Assembly: GCF_001984105.1 (NCBI RefSeq)
Contig: NZ_MTQM01000005.1
Span: 62,001-126,000, forward strand
Source of the DNA: Microbacterium sp. CSI-V
GTDB lineage: Bacteria > Actinomycetota > Actinomycetes > Actinomycetales > Microbacteriaceae
Reading direction: 5' to 3'
DNA: 64,000 bases
Part shown: positions 17,201 through 27,097 of the stretch, piece by piece
How the letters are laid out: each line of letters starts with the position of its first letter
Position numbering within the stretch: the first letter of the stretch is position 1
The notes under the pieces: model-generated
What the model saw: the letters and a program-made list of their open reading frames with translations, nothing else
Databases searched by the model: none
Told to the model about the DNA's origin: nothing
Translations under genes and position numbers: made by a program

Positions 17201-18439
17201 ATGCGAATGCTGGAGGTCAACCACGGTCTGTTCGTGCACTACGTCCCGCGGCTGACCGTGGATCCCGCGGGTGAGGCGGCGGACATGACCGGAATGGCCG
17301 CTTTCGACGTCGCCCGCTTCGTGGCGGACGTCCAGGATTTCGGGGTCGAGTACGTTCGGTTCACCGCCTGGCATTTCGCGATGGTCCCGCTCTATCCCAG
17401 CGAAGTCATGCGTCGGTGGCGTGGCGATCACGCGGTCTTCCCTCGCGATCTGCTCGGCGAGCTCATCGTCGCCCTGCGCGCGGTGGGCATCGACGTACAG
17501 CTGTACACGCATCCGCGGGACGGCCACGATTTCAGCCCGTCCGATCAGACACGCACCGGCTGGGGAGTCCGGGGCGCCCACGGGCAGCCCGATCCCTCAC
17601 CGAGCGATTTCGACCGGAACCGCTGGAACGACTTCATCGCCGAGGCGTACTCGGAGCTCCTCGAACGCTACGGGTCCGAGGTCTCGGCGATCTATCTCGA
17701 CGAGGGCAGCGAGCGTGGCGACAGCGAATGGGTCGTGGACTACGAGCGCCTCCGTGCGCTCGTCTCCCGGAAGGCTCCCGAGGTCGTCGTGATCCAGAAC
17801 TACTACGGCAATCTCTATTCGGCGGACGTGGCCGATCATGAGTACGGCCGATGGGGAGAGCTCTCCTCGTCGGACGGCGAGACGTGGCCGGTCTTCGCCT
17901 TCCAGAGCGTCTCGACCGTGGTCGGCAGCACGTGGTGGGCGGCCCGAGCCGATCCCGCGTTCTCCGTCGGATACTCGGTCGCCGACCTGTTCCGATACCT
18001 CGTCCTCCAGATCTCGGCCTGCCGGGTCGGGGGCGGGATGGCATTCGCGGCGGGCCCGTTCACGCCCGGCGGGTGGGAACCCGGCGTCGCCGAGACACTC
18101 CGCGCAGTCGCCGCGATCATCGCCCCGATCCGGGCATCACTGCACGGGGTCCGCGCGATCGACCGCTGGCCGACTCCCGACGCGCTGTGCGCCGCCGGGA
18201 TCGAGTGGGGGGTTGCGGTGGATACGGATGCCGCGACCTACCTCCACATCCTCACCGACACCGCCGGCGACGCCCTCGAGCTCCCGCCCTCCCTCGACGG
18301 GCGGGTTCCCGTGAGCGCCGCCGACCTGCGGTCAGGACGCGCCGTGCCTCTATCCGTCGGCGCCGGCGGCGAGGTCCGCCTCGAGGGGATCGGCGACGTC
18401 CGGCACGATCTCGACACGGTGATCGAGCTGCGCTTCTGA
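17201..18439 (+). CDS. GH29-like glycosidase (putative alpha-L-fucosidase), cytoplasmic
   Basis: A 412-residue protein, no signal peptide. NHGLFVHYV, FGVEYVRFTAWHF, RDLLGELIVALRAVGIDVQLYTHP and AIYLDEGSE follow the GH29 alpha-L-fucosidase pattern, and a small beta-rich C-terminal part ends the chain. It is the uninterrupted paralogue of the enzyme at 10201. Start choice: ATG 17201 has GGAGG 5 nt upstream; in-frame ATG 17147 or TTG 17135 would add residues with no family similarity that I can see. Its last 90 nt overlap, on the opposite strand, the end of the GH106-like gene. Likely acts on imported fucosides. Confidence 0.7.
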   Translation: MRMLEVNHGLFVHYVPRLTVDPAGEAADMTGMAAFDVARFVADVQDFGVEYVRFTAWHFAMVPLYPSEVMRRWRGDHAVFPRDLLGELIVALRAVGIDVQLYTHPRDGHDFSPSDQTRTGWGVRGAHGQPDPSPSDFDRNRWNDFIAEAYSELLERYGSEVSAIYLDEGSERGDSEWVVDYERLRALVSRKAPEVVVIQNYYGNLYSADVADHEYGRWGELSSSDGETWPVFAFQSVSTVVGSTWWAARADPAFSVGYSVADLFRYLVLQISACRVGGGMAFAAGPFTPGGWEPGVAETLRAVAAIIAPIRASLHGVRAIDRWPTPDALCAAGIEWGVAVDTDAATYLHILTDTAGDALELPPSLDGRVPVSAADLRSGRAVPLSVGAGGEVRLEGIGDVRHDLDTVIELRF

Positions 18440-21400
18440 CGCCGCGCCGGAGAGGAGGATGCGAACGCCCTCCACGCCCGTCGAACTTGCGGCCCCGTAC
18501 GGGGTCGGCAGACGGCGGTACCGGTTCGCGAGGGTGTTGCTCATCCGCAGTTCGAGGGCGTTCACGCCGGGCCTCACGTGCGCGGTGACGTCGACGGCAT
18601 CCCCTGGTCGGAGGACGCTCCCTGCCTCGGCACCGTTCACGACGACCGCGCAGGAACCCGCGAGCGCGGGGATGACCACCTCGGCACGCGTCCACGGCCC
18701 CTCGGGGCGGGTGAAGGTCGCACGGCTGGTGATGGCTCCGGAATAGTTCGCCAGCGCCGGCGAGACGATGCCCGGCAGGGATCCGAGTGTCGCACCGGGC
18801 ACCCAGCGCGGGGGGCTCACGAACGCGTCGCCGCCGGAACCGGCCCGGTCGATCCTGACCAGCACGGGCGCCTCCTCGCCCGTGACGGCGATGCGGTGGA
18901 GACCATCCGTGTCGCCCGGACGCACCGCGAGCGCGCTCTCGCCCTGCCGCGCCGTGACGACGACCCCCTGCGCCTCGATGAGGAGAGCGATGGCTCCCGG
19001 CGGGGGGACGAACCGCACCCAGGTCGGAGCGGGATCGTCGTGCTGCCCGAGGTGGAAGCGGAGAGCGGGACGCGGGCCGCTCCACCACTCCAGCCGACAC
19101 TCGGCGAGATCGGGATGGTCCTCCCCGCCGACCACGACTGCGGCCCTCGTCGGCTGCTCCGCGGAGACGTCCAGACGGATCAGCACGCGTGCCGCCGGGG
19201 GCACCATGACGGATCGGGTGGTCATCGGCGTCGACATGTCGCGAAGACCCCACGGCGGGAACCGGTGCGCGGGCGTCTCCGGCACGTCGATCACGCACGC
19301 ACCGTCGATCCACACCTTCACCGCGCTGCGGGACCGGATGCGGACGGGGAGCTCGTCGCCGTCACCGTCGACTCGAGCCGAGAAGAAGTAGACGGACCCG
19401 GGCGGCGGCTCGTCGTCGAGCGCGCGGGGGTCGAGGAACGTCGCGGGTACGCCCTTCAGCCCGTGCGGGCCCGCCATGCGGTCGAGCAGGAACGGGTCCT
19501 GGAAGATGCCGGCCTCCTCCGAGAAGGCGTACTCCCTCCAGACCGAACCAGGGGCGGATGCCGGGTCCTGGGCCCCCACCGAGTGTCGGAGCGTCTCTTC
19601 GACATCTGCGGCGGTATCGGCGCTCACCGGCCCCCATGCGCGCAGCCGCGCCGCGACCCCGTGACGCTGCAAGCGCCACGGCCCAGCCGCGTCGGGAGAC
19701 GTCTCGTACTCCCACACGTCGACGCCCGTCTCCCGGTCGGCGAGATCGGCGTCGGGGCCCACGGCCGGAGTGAGAGTCGTCCACCATGCCGCGTCCACCG
19801 CGAGCTCGGTCCCCTCCGGGGAGGGAGCGGGCGATGCGGGACGACTCGGCCGCGAGCGGTCGACCACGATGACGGTCGACCGGCCGGCCGGAAGCTCGAG
19901 TGCCTCCGTGGCGATCGTTCCGTCGCCATTCAGCGCGACGGGCCGACGCTCCCCGTGCCACGGGTCCCAGATCTCGGTGCGACCGCGATCACGGACCGAG
20001 AAGCGCGTGCGGACGGTGTGCGCGAGCGGATTGGTGACGAAGAACACGTCGAGACTCCCGACTCGGCGCTGAGCGATGCGGAGACCGTCGACCTCGAAGC
20101 GGAGCGGCCGCTCCTGTACGGCATCGATCGCTCTCGCGAGGTCGGCGAGGTCGTCACCCCGTTCCGGGCGGAGGACCGCTCCCCCTGCCTGCTCGTGCGC
20201 GGCGAGCGCAGCGACCGCCGCGGACACGGTCTCGGCGGCGACCGTGATCGCGACGCGATAGGTCGCGGCCCCCACACGAAGACCGGCATCGGGGTCGGCG
20301 TCCAAGAGGTCGCCGGGCACCAGATCGACGCCGATACCGGCCTCGGTGAGGGCGGTCAGCACATCTCGGGCCCGCTCGGGACTGCTCGCCCCGGCGCCGA
20401 CGAGATCGAGGTCGGGGGTCGGATCGACGACGCAGACCTCCGTGACCGCGGTTCCCTCTCGGAGCAGGGCGCACACCCGCGCGAGGTAATCCCAGAGGGG
20501 GCGGGAATCGTCCCACCACGGCTGGCGGAAGTGGAAGTCGGGCGACGCCCACTCCCACCATCCCCCGTTGGTCGTGTAGTTCAGCCCGTGCAGGATGAGC
20601 ATGTTCGCCCCCGCGGCGAACCCGATGTCGGCGCCCGCGGCGATCTCGGCCGGGGTGACTCCCCAGGTGCTGCTGTGGAACGCCTCGTTCGCGACCAAGG
20701 GCCGCTCGAACATCCGGGCGATGGAGGCACTGACCCGGAAGGCGGCGAGATTGCGCGGCGCCGCGAGATCGGGGTCGTCGTTGCCCGGGCCGTGGTACCA
20801 GCGCATGGTGCGAAGGAAGTCGGCGTAGTGCCGGTGCCCCAGCCGAAGGTCGCCACGGCTGATCTGATCCATGACCAGCTGGGTGCCGTGGGCCTCGTGC
20901 CACTCGAAGATCGGGCGGAAGTAGGAATCCTCCAGCAGCCGCCGAACGATGTTCCGATAGGCGTCGCGAAGGCGCTCGGCATCCGCGAACGGCATCCACA
21001 GGGCGTGAACGACGATGTCGGGATCCATGCCCTCCGCGCGCAACTCCGCGGCGACGCGGTCGTTCCACATGGGCATGGTCAGACCGAAGTCGAGTTCGTC
21101 CTGGAAGAACGTGCGCAACGTCGTCCCCACCAGATCCCCGAGACGCTCGATGAAGAGGTCGTAGTACTCCGCGATGACCGCGGCACCGGATTCAGGGTGC
21201 ATCGGATCGAAGTCGGACGAGTGGATGCCGATCCGCTTGCCGTCCAGTGCCACGATCGACAGCTCCCAGTGGCCCTCCGGGACGGACCACCCCTCTTCCG
21301 CGGACACCGTCACGGGGACGGCGGACTCCAGGGACTCCTCGACGCGCCACGCCCGCGCGGAGACGACCCGCAGTCCCGGGTCGAGACGGAACATCATGGG

Positions 21401-21829
21401 TCCGCTCACGGTGGCGCGGTGGTGGGTGAGGGTGCCCGCACTCAGTCCCGCGGTCCGCGATCCCGCTCGACGCAGCACCGGTCCGATGAAGCCGTAGTCC
21501 TGGATGCCGGCACTCATCCCGAGGGTCGCGGACTGCTCCACGTACGAGCGGAACAGATCCCACCACCGATCGCCGAACGGTGTCGGCGAACCGTGGTCGA
21601 CGGAACCGTCCGGGGTGTGGCTGTAGCCGACGATCGTGCCGCCGATCCCTTTCGCTGCCAGGAGGGCGAGGTGAGCGGCGATGCGATCGCGCTGGAGGTC
21701 GGAGCCGCTCCACCAGTAGAACGGGGTGACCCGCGCATCCGCGGGGGGCTCGACGAAGCGGTCGAACAGATCGTCCAGCTCCGACTCCTCTCGCCCGGCG
21801 GGCGGTCCGGGGGTCTCCGGCAGCGTCAT
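18350..21829 (-). CDS. GH106-like glycoside hydrolase (putative alpha-L-rhamnosidase family)
   Basis: A 1159-residue protein without a signal peptide. The N-terminal half carries the pattern of the GH106/alpha-L-rhamnosidase-related family: [76 protein letters not shown]. The C-terminal 500 residues are beta-rich, including a jelly-roll-like carbohydrate-binding segment near the end. It starts in an ATGA overlap with the fuconate dehydratase gene, so it is co-transcribed with L-fucose catabolism; a 6-deoxyhexosidase acting on fucosyl or rhamnosyl bonds is plausible. The frame stays open for 0.5 kb upstream but that is a shadow of fucD. Confidence 0.72.
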   Translation of the reverse strand: MTLPETPGPPAGREESELDDLFDRFVEPPADARVTPFYWWSGSDLQRDRIAAHLALLAAKGIGGTIVGYSHTPDGSVDHGSPTPFGDRWWDLFRSYVEQSATLGMSAGIQDYGFIGPVLRRAGSRTAGLSAGTLTHHRATVSGPMMFRLDPGLRVVSARAWRVEESLESAVPVTVSAEEGWSVPEGHWELSIVALDGKRIGIHSSDFDPMHPESGAAVIAEYYDLFIERLGDLVGTTLRTFFQDELDFGLTMPMWNDRVAAELRAEGMDPDIVVHALWMPFADAERLRDAYRNIVRRLLEDSYFRPIFEWHEAHGTQLVMDQISRGDLRLGHRHYADFLRTMRWYHGPGNDDPDLAAPRNLAAFRVSASIARMFERPLVANEAFHSSTWGVTPAEIAAGADIGFAAGANMLILHGLNYTTNGGWWEWASPDFHFRQPWWDDSRPLWDYLARVCALLREGTAVTEVCVVDPTPDLDLVGAGASSPERARDVLTALTEAGIGVDLVPGDLLDADPDAGLRVGAATYRVAITVAAETVSAAVAALAAHEQAGGAVLRPERGDDLADLARAIDAVQERPLRFEVDGLRIAQRRVGSLDVFFVTNPLAHTVRTRFSVRDRGRTEIWDPWHGERRPVALNGDGTIATEALELPAGRSTVIVVDRSRPSRPASPAPSPEGTELAVDAAWWTTLTPAVGPDADLADRETGVDVWEYETSPDAAGPWRLQRHGVAARLRAWGPVSADTAADVEETLRHSVGAQDPASAPGSVWREYAFSEEAGIFQDPFLLDRMAGPHGLKGVPATFLDPRALDDEPPPGSVYFFSARVDGDGDELPVRIRSRSAVKVWIDGACVIDVPETPAHRFPPWGLRDMSTPMTTRSVMVPPAARVLIRLDVSAEQPTRAAVVVGGEDHPDLAECRLEWWSGPRPALRFHLGQHDDPAPTWVRFVPPPGAIALLIEAQGVVVTARQGESALAVRPGDTDGLHRIAVTGEEAPVLVRIDRAGSGGDAFVSPPRWVPGATLGSLPGIVSPALANYSGAITSRATFTRPEGPWTRAEVVIPALAGSCAVVVNGAEAGSVLRPGDAVDVTAHVRPGVNALELRMSNTLANRYRRLPTPYGAASSTGVEGVRILLSGAASEAQLDHRVEIVPDVADPLEADLAAGADG

Positions 21830-23145
21830 GCGTGGGCGCCCTGGAGGCCGAGGCCCAGCGAGCGCGGATCCACGAACGAGAACTCCGCGACCGAGGCCGC
21901 GTACATCTCCGCACCACTGCCCGGTGCGCTGGGGGCGCGATAGCGTCCCTCCCGCACGACGACGGGTGTGAGGAAATGTTCGTGGAGGTGGTCCACGAAC
22001 TCGATCATGCGCCCCTCCATCGAACCGCTCACCGCGACGTAGTCGAAGTACGACAGATGCTGCACGAGTTCGCACAGCCCGACACCGCCCGCGTGCGGGC
22101 ACACCCGGACACCGAACTTCGCGGCGAGCAGAAGGATGGCGATGTTCTCGTTCACGCCGGCGACGCGGGTCGCATCGATCTGCAGCACCTGCAACGCGTC
22201 GGCCTGCAGGAACTGTTTGAACATCACCCGGTTCGCTCCGTGCTCCCCGGTGGCCACCGGCGTCGGAGCGATCGCCGCGGCGATGGCGGCGTGACTGAGG
22301 ACGTCGTCCGGGTTCGTCGGCTCCTCCACCCAGGCGATGTCGAAGGCCAGCAGGTCGCCGATCCAATCGATCGCCTCCTGGCGGTCCCAGCGCTGGTTCG
22401 CATCGACGGCGATCGCGATGTCCGGTCCGACGGTCTCGCGCGCGAGGCGGACGCGCCGCACGTCGTCAGCCCGGTCGGCCCCGACCTTGAGCTTGATCTG
22501 CCGGAATCCCTCGGCGACCGCCTCTCGGCTCAGTCGCACCAGCTTCTCGTCCGAGTAGCCCAACCACCCCGGGGTCGTGGTGTAAGCGGGATAGCCGCGT
22601 CCCTGCAGATCCTGGATGCGAGCGAGCCGATCGAGGCTCAGGGGACGCAGGATCTCGAGGGCTTCCTCGCGCGTCAAAGCATCGCTGAGGTAGCGGAAGT
22701 CCACGAGGTCGACGATCTCCTCGGGGGTGAGGCGCGCGAGGAGCTCCCAGAGCGGCAGACCTGCCCGCTTGGCGCGCAGGTCCCAGAGGGCGTTGATCAC
22801 CGCCCCGATGGCCATGTGCATCGCCCCCTTCTCCGGACCGAGCCAGCGCAGCTGGGACTCGTAGACGAGTTCACGCCACGACCCGCCCATGTCCGCCAGC
22901 AGTGGCTCGACGTCACGACCGAGGAACCACGGCGCGAGGGCGTCGATCGCCGCCCGCTGCACGTCGTTGCCCCGACCGATGGTGAAGACGAAGCCGTGCC
23001 CCTCGAGGCCGTCGCCGGCGTCGGTGACGATGCGGACGTATGCGGCGGAGTAGTCCGGGTCCGGGTTCATCGCATCCGATCCATCCAATGACTCGGAGGT
23101 GGGGAAGCGAACATCACTCGTGCGGAACTCGATGATCTTGCTCAA
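21826..23145 (-). CDS. fucD: L-fuconate dehydratase (enolase superfamily)
   Basis: A 439-residue enolase-superfamily (mandelate racemase subgroup) enzyme converting L-fuconate to 2-keto-3-deoxy-L-fuconate. The N-terminal [27 protein letters not shown] is characteristic of L-fuconate dehydratases. Catalytic residues visible: KLK base motif in [11 protein letters not shown], Mg ligands in VDANQRW, WVEEPTN and ATGEHG, and the His of CPHAGGVG. I set the start at TTG 23145 (AAGGAG 4 nt upstream); the upstream in-frame ATG at 23202 lies inside the -35 box. First gene of an operon with the GH106-like gene. Confidence 0.9.
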   Translation of the reverse strand: MSKIIEFRTSDVRFPTSESLDGSDAMNPDPDYSAAYVRIVTDAGDGLEGHGFVFTIGRGNDVQRAAIDALAPWFLGRDVEPLLADMGGSWRELVYESQLRWLGPEKGAMHMAIGAVINALWDLRAKRAGLPLWELLARLTPEEIVDLVDFRYLSDALTREEALEILRPLSLDRLARIQDLQGRGYPAYTTTPGWLGYSDEKLVRLSREAVAEGFRQIKLKVGADRADDVRRVRLARETVGPDIAIAVDANQRWDRQEAIDWIGDLLAFDIAWVEEPTNPDDVLSHAAIAAAIAPTPVATGEHGANRVMFKQFLQADALQVLQIDATRVAGVNENIAILLLAAKFGVRVCPHAGGVGLCELVQHLSYFDYVAVSGSMEGRMIEFVDHLHEHFLTPVVVREGRYRAPSAPGSGAEMYAASVAEFSFVDPRSLGLGLQGAHA

Positions 23146-23172
23146 GATGCTCCTTGGGGCTAGCGTGTGTCG

Positions 23173-23202
23173 AGCATAAAGATCCGATGTCTTTGATGTC
23201 AA
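23173..23202 (-). promoter_or_regulatory. fucD promoter with GntR-type operator
   Basis: Minus strand: -35 TTGACA (23197-23202), 18-nt spacer, -10 TATGCT (23173-23178), with operator ACATCGGATC (23181-23190) between them; a second partial copy, ACATC, abuts the -35. The same site may also control the divergent FAH-first operon starting at 23228. Confidence 0.7.
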
Positions 23203-23227
23203 CGTTTCGCAACGGAGGGAAGTTCAG

Positions 23228-24079
23228 GTGAAACTCGGACGAGTCGGCCCCATCGGCGCCGAAGTGCCCGTAGCACTGCATGAGGGTGGCTATCGAGACC
23301 TCCGACCCGTGGTCGCCGATCTCGCGGGCGACGCCCTGTCCCCCGAGACTCTGCGACGCATCCGAGCGGAGATCGACACTCTCCCCGTCGTGGAGGGTGC
23401 CGAGCATCTGCGACGAGGAGCTCCGATCGCCCGCCCCGGGGCGATCATCTGCATCGGCATGAACTATGCCGCCCATGCGGCCGAATCAGGATCACCGCCG
23501 CCCGAGATCCCCCCGATCTTCCTCAAGACGCCGAACACCATCGGCGGGCCCGACGACGAAGTCACGATCCCCCGCGGCAGCCTCAAGACCGACTGGGAGG
23601 TCGAGCTGGGGGTCGTCATCGGCACACGTGCGCTCTACCTCGACACGCTCGAGGACGCACGCGCGTGCGTCGCCGGCTACGTCCTGGCCAACGACGTCTC
23701 GGAGCGCGCCTTCCAGCTGGAGGAGTCGGGAGGCCAGTGGTCCAAGGGCAAGTGCGCCCCCGGCTTCACGCCTCTCGGCCCGTGGCTGGTCACGGCGGAG
23801 GACGTGGATGCGACCGACGTGCGTCTGCGCAGTTGGGTCAACGGCGAGCCCCGTCAGGACTCGTCGACCAGCGATCTCATCTTCGGCGTCGACGAGATCG
23901 TCCGACACCTGTCGCAGTACCTCGCCCTGGAGCCCGGCGACCTGATCCTCACCGGGACCCCGGCCGGCGTGGCGCTGTCGGGACGGTTCGCCTACCTCCG
24001 ATCCGGCGACGTCGTCGAGACGGAGATCACCGGCCTCGGCCGGCAGGCCCAGCGGTTCGTCGAGTACGAGAGGGTATGA
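23228..24079 (+). CDS. Fumarylacetoacetate hydrolase-family enzyme (2,4-didehydro-3-deoxy-L-fuconate hydrolase)
   Basis: A 283-residue FAH-family hydrolase. GAIICIGMNYAAHA opens the catalytic domain (~residue 75), the metal ligands lie in DWEVELGVVIG and VLANDVSER, and GDLILTGTPAGV closes the site. In the non-phosphorylating L-fucose pathway this family splits 2,4-diketo-3-deoxy-L-fuconate into pyruvate and L-lactate; the flanking genes make that reaction the best fit. It starts with GTG (GGAGGGA 7 nt upstream) and leads a five-gene operon (FAH, SDR, mutarotase, lactonase, aldo/keto reductase) with gaps of 8 nt or less. Confidence 0.85.
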   Translation: MKLGRVGPIGAEVPVALHEGGYRDLRPVVADLAGDALSPETLRRIRAEIDTLPVVEGAEHLRRGAPIARPGAIICIGMNYAAHAAESGSPPPEIPPIFLKTPNTIGGPDDEVTIPRGSLKTDWEVELGVVIGTRALYLDTLEDARACVAGYVLANDVSERAFQLEESGGQWSKGKCAPGFTPLGPWLVTAEDVDATDVRLRSWVNGEPRQDSSTSDLIFGVDEIVRHLSQYLALEPGDLILTGTPAGVALSGRFAYLRSGDVVETEITGLGRQAQRFVEYERV

Positions 24080-24080
24080 C

Positions 24081-24833
24081 ATGGATTTCTCCCACAGCGT
24101 CGCGATCGTGACCGGAGGAGCGTCGGGGATCGGCGCGGCCATCGTGCGGCGCCTGCTCGATGGGGGCGCGCGCGTCGCCGCCCTGGACCTCGACCCCGCC
24201 GGCTCCCCAGCCGGAGCCTTCCCCGTCCAGACGGACATCGCCGACCTCGCCTCGGTACGCCGAGCCGTCGACGCGGTGGCCGAGCACTTCGGGGGCATCG
24301 ACATCGTCGTCAACAACGCGGGTGTCGGCGCTCAGGGGACGGTGGAAGACCTGGACGAGGCCGAGTGGGCGCGCGTGCTGGGCATCAACGTCACCGGCAT
24401 CGCGCGAGTCAGCGGGTCGGCCCTCCCCCATCTCCGACGGTCGGCGTCTGCTTCGATCGTGAACGTCGCCTCGATCGCCGCGACGGCCGGACTCCCGCGC
24501 CGGGCGCTCTACAGCGCATCGAAGGGCGCCGTGGCGGCACTCACGCGAGCGATGGCGGCCGATCACCTCGCGGAAGGGATCCGCGTGAACGCGGTGAACC
24601 CGGGGACAGCGAACACGCCATGGGTCCAGCGCCTGCTCGCCTCCTCCGAGGACCCCCAGGCCGAGGCCGAGGCGCTGCGGGGACGTCAGCCGCACGGTCG
24701 CCTGGTCGAGCCGCAGGAAGTCGCGGAGGCCGTCGCGTATCTCGCCGGCCCCGGTAGCGGCTCGACGACCGGCATCAGCCTGGCCGTCGACGGCGGCATG
24801 CAGGAGCTGCGTCTGGCGGCCGCGCGGTCATGA
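24081..24833 (+). CDS. SDR-family 2-keto-3-deoxy-L-fuconate dehydrogenase
   Basis: A 250-residue short-chain dehydrogenase: TGGASGIG cofactor motif (residues ~12-19), NNAG, the catalytic Ser in NVASIA and YSASK (Tyr and Lys). It most likely oxidises the C4 hydroxyl of 2-keto-3-deoxy-L-fuconate with NAD+, feeding the FAH-type hydrolase encoded 1 nt upstream. It overlaps the mutarotase gene by 4 nt. An L-fucose 1-dehydrogenase role is the alternative, but the aldo/keto reductase at the operon end fits that step better. Confidence 0.85.
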   Translation: MDFSHSVAIVTGGASGIGAAIVRRLLDGGARVAALDLDPAGSPAGAFPVQTDIADLASVRRAVDAVAEHFGGIDIVVNNAGVGAQGTVEDLDEAEWARVLGINVTGIARVSGSALPHLRRSASASIVNVASIAATAGLPRRALYSASKGAVAALTRAMAADHLAEGIRVNAVNPGTANTPWVQRLLASSEDPQAEAEALRGRQPHGRLVEPQEVAEAVAYLAGPGSGSTTGISLAVDGGMQELRLAAARS

Positions 24834-25153
24834 CACGGCACGTCCAAGTCACCGGCCTGCACCCGGAGCACCGGGATCGGTATCTGGAGCTGCACGCGGC
24901 TGTGTGGCCGGAGATCGAGCGCACGATCCGCGACTGCAACATCCAGGACTATTCGATCCACGTCATCGACGACACACTGATCGGTGTGTTCGATTACGTC
25001 GGCGACGATTTCGAGGCCGACATGCGGCGCATGGCTGCAGACGAGCGGACGCGCGAGTGGTGGGCGCTGACGTCGGTCTGTCAGGCCCCGCCTCCGGGAG
25101 CCTCGGCCGACGCCCCCTGGGTCGAGGTGCCCGCCGTCTGGACGCTCGCATGA
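24830..25153 (+). CDS. L-rhamnose/L-fucose mutarotase (RhaM-like)
   Basis: A 107-residue member of the L-rhamnose mutarotase family (COG3254). The pattern RYLELHAAVWPEIERTIRDCNIQDYSIH and the C-terminal TSVCQAP follow the family; His22 lies at the site used by RhaM for proton transfer. It interconverts sugar anomers so that the dehydrogenase gets the right form. ATGA overlaps link it to the genes on both sides. In this context L-fucose is the likely substrate. Confidence 0.88.
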   Translation: MTRHVQVTGLHPEHRDRYLELHAAVWPEIERTIRDCNIQDYSIHVIDDTLIGVFDYVGDDFEADMRRMAADERTREWWALTSVCQAPPPGASADAPWVEVPAVWTLA

Positions 25154-25989
25154 CGATCGACGCGCACGTGCATCTCTGGGACCGCACGCGCAACCCCCAG
25201 CCGTGGATCGAGCCGGAGACCATGGGGGCGATCGATCGCGACTTCGACGCGGACGACCTGGAGCGCGCCCTCGGCACCGAAGTCACCGGCGCGGTCGTCG
25301 TGCAGGCACGGAACACACTCACCGAGACACGCGACCTCCTGGCTGCGGCGGCATCCTCCGAGATCGTGCGGGGAGTCGTCGGCTGGGTGGACCTCGCCGG
25401 TGACGTCGCAGAGCAGGTGGCGGGTCTGCGCGCCTGCGCCGGAGGAGACCGGCTCGTCGGCATCCGTCATCTCGTCCATCGCGATCCGGATCCCCTCTGG
25501 CTCGCGCGCGCCGACGTGCATGAAGGCCTCCGGCAGCTCGCCCATGCGGGGCTGCCGTTCGATCTGGTCATCCGACACCACCAAGCGGCCCTGGCCGTCG
25601 AGACGGTGGCGGCGCATCCTGACCTCACGTTCGTCCTCGACCATCTCGGGATGCCGCCGCTCGTCGAGGGCGACCTCGATGCCTGGGCGGATGACCTGGA
25701 GCGTCTGGCCGCGCACCCTCACGTGCGCGCGAAGCTGTCCGGACTGCCCATGGAATCGGACTGGGCCACCTGGACACCGGAAACGCTCCGCCCCGTCGTC
25801 GAGCACGCGCTCGGGTGCTTCGGAGAGGGACGCCTGCTCTTCGGGTCGGACTGGCCCCTGGTGCTCCTGCCCGGCGGCCTGCAGCGGTGGCGGGATGCCG
25901 CGCGAACCCTCGTTCCCCCCGAGCGGCATGCCGACGTCTTCACCACCGCCGCCGCCACGACCTACCGACTGGAGCTCCCCCGTGCGTAG
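25150..25989 (+). CDS. Amidohydrolase-family L-fuconolactonase
   Basis: A 279-residue amidohydrolase (Amidohydro_2, TIM-barrel) protein: metal motif HVH in IDAHVHLWD, then IRHLVH, VIRHHQ, LDHLGMPP and FGSDWPL with the catalytic Asp. Enzymes of this type hydrolyse L-fucono-1,5-lactone to L-fuconate. The ATG overlaps the mutarotase stop (ATGA); the 3' end overlaps the aldo/keto reductase start by 8 nt. Confidence 0.86.
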   Translation: MTIDAHVHLWDRTRNPQPWIEPETMGAIDRDFDADDLERALGTEVTGAVVVQARNTLTETRDLLAAAASSEIVRGVVGWVDLAGDVAEQVAGLRACAGGDRLVGIRHLVHRDPDPLWLARADVHEGLRQLAHAGLPFDLVIRHHQAALAVETVAAHPDLTFVLDHLGMPPLVEGDLDAWADDLERLAAHPHVRAKLSGLPMESDWATWTPETLRPVVEHALGCFGEGRLLFGSDWPLVLLPGGLQRWRDAARTLVPPERHADVFTTAAATTYRLELPRA

Positions 25990-26935
25990 ACGCCCCCTGG
26001 GGTCCACCGGCATCGCCGTCACCGAACTGGGCTTCGGCGCGGCCAGCCTCGGCAACCTCTATCGCGAGACGACGGACGAGGAGTCCACGGAGGCCGTCGT
26101 CGCGGCATGGGAGAGCGGAATCCGCTACTTCGACACCGCCCCGCATTACGGGCTCGGCCTCTCCGAGCGGCGGCTGGGACGAGCCCTCGCCCCGTTTCCT
26201 CGCGACGAGGTCGTCATCTCCACCAAAGTGGGGCGATTGCTGGTGCCGCGCGACGACCCGGAGCCGTCCGACGGGATGTTCCACGTCCGGGGCGACCACC
26301 GACGCGTCTGGGACTTCTCACGGGACGGCATCCTGCGCTCCCTCGAGAGCAGCCTCGAACGCCTCGCCACCGACCACGTGGACATCGTCTACCTGCACGA
26401 TCCCGACGAGAGCGGGATCCCCGGTGCCGCCGAACAGGGTGCGGAGGCGCTGATCTCCCTCCGTGAGGAGGGTGTGGTGCGCGCCGTGGGCATCGGATCC
26501 AACTCCGCCACCGCCGTCGCAGAGCTCTTCACTCGGGCGGACATCGACGTGGCCATGCTGGCGGGGCGGTACACGCTGCTCGAACCGAGAGGGGCGGATG
26601 CGGTCTTCGAGGCAGCCGCGGGGCGCAGCGTCGTCGCCGTCGGCGTGTTCAACTCGGGGATCCTCTCCACGGTGCGCCCGGATGCGGGGGCGATGTACAA
26701 CTACGCGCCGGCACCGGACGCGCTCATCGCACGAGCGCGCGAACTCGCCACGACGGCGGAGGCGCACGACAGCACCCTGCCCGCCGCAGCGCTCGCCTTC
26801 CCGCTACGTCGGCCGGAGGTGGCGTCGGTGGCGGTGGGCATGCGGACGGCCGAGCACGTACGGCGCAACGTCGCTCTGTTCGACCAGCCGCCGCACGAGG
26901 ACGCCTGGGCAGCGCTGGTCGGCCGCGACGCCTGA
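25982..26935 (+). CDS. Aldo/keto reductase, putative L-fucose dehydrogenase
   Basis: A 317-residue aldo/keto reductase starting with GTG 8 nt before the lactonase stop. The catalytic tetrad is visible: Asp and Tyr in YFDTAPHYGLGLSE, Lys in ISTKVGR and His in VYLHDPD. AKRs of this group oxidise L-fucose at C1 in Xanthomonas-type pathways (and resemble pyridoxal dehydrogenase). With the lactonase, dehydratase, SDR and hydrolase it completes the route from L-fucose to pyruvate and lactate. Confidence 0.85.
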   Translation: MRRRPLGSTGIAVTELGFGAASLGNLYRETTDEESTEAVVAAWESGIRYFDTAPHYGLGLSERRLGRALAPFPRDEVVISTKVGRLLVPRDDPEPSDGMFHVRGDHRRVWDFSRDGILRSLESSLERLATDHVDIVYLHDPDESGIPGAAEQGAEALISLREEGVVRAVGIGSNSATAVAELFTRADIDVAMLAGRYTLLEPRGADAVFEAAAGRSVVAVGVFNSGILSTVRPDAGAMYNYAPAPDALIARARELATTAEAHDSTLPAAALAFPLRRPEVASVAVGMRTAEHVRRNVALFDQPPHEDAWAALVGRDA

Positions 26936-26963
26936 GACCTCCCATCACTCACCCCCATCGGGC

Positions 26964-26989
26964 GCCGCTATTTGCCGAAATGCGGCTTT
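26964..26989 (+). terminator. Rho-independent-type terminator after the fucose catabolic operon
   Basis: GCCGC-(T)-ATTT / AAAT-GCGGC arms (26964-26986) around a GCCG loop, followed by TTTG. It lies between the aldo/keto reductase stop and the permease promoter, so the permeases are a separate transcription unit. Confidence 0.6.
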
Positions 26990-27003
26990 GAGCGCTCGCG
27001 CTG

Positions 27004-27032
27004 TTGACAAACATCCGATGTTCGATCAGGCT
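27004..27032 (+). promoter_or_regulatory. Permease-operon promoter with perfect operator palindrome
   Basis: -35 TTGACA (27004-27009), 1-nt gap, perfect palindrome ACATCCGATGT (27011-27021), 17-nt spacer in all, -10-like CAGGCT (27027-27032). This is the best copy of the operator in the locus and has exactly the geometry of the lipoprotein promoter at 13287. Confidence 0.72.
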
Positions 27033-27097
27033 GAGCACGTCGCCCGACGGCCGCACCCGAGCCGCCGACCGCGACGAATCGATCCGAAGGAGTGTTG

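Noticed and set aside
18578..21943. 1121-codon plus-strand open frame
   Set aside because: Antisense of the GH106-like gene with low-complexity Arg/Gly/Asp sequence.
23145..23202. ATG at 23202 as the start of fuconate dehydratase
   Set aside because: It lies within the -35 box of the promoter that would transcribe it, and the extra residues are not part of the family.
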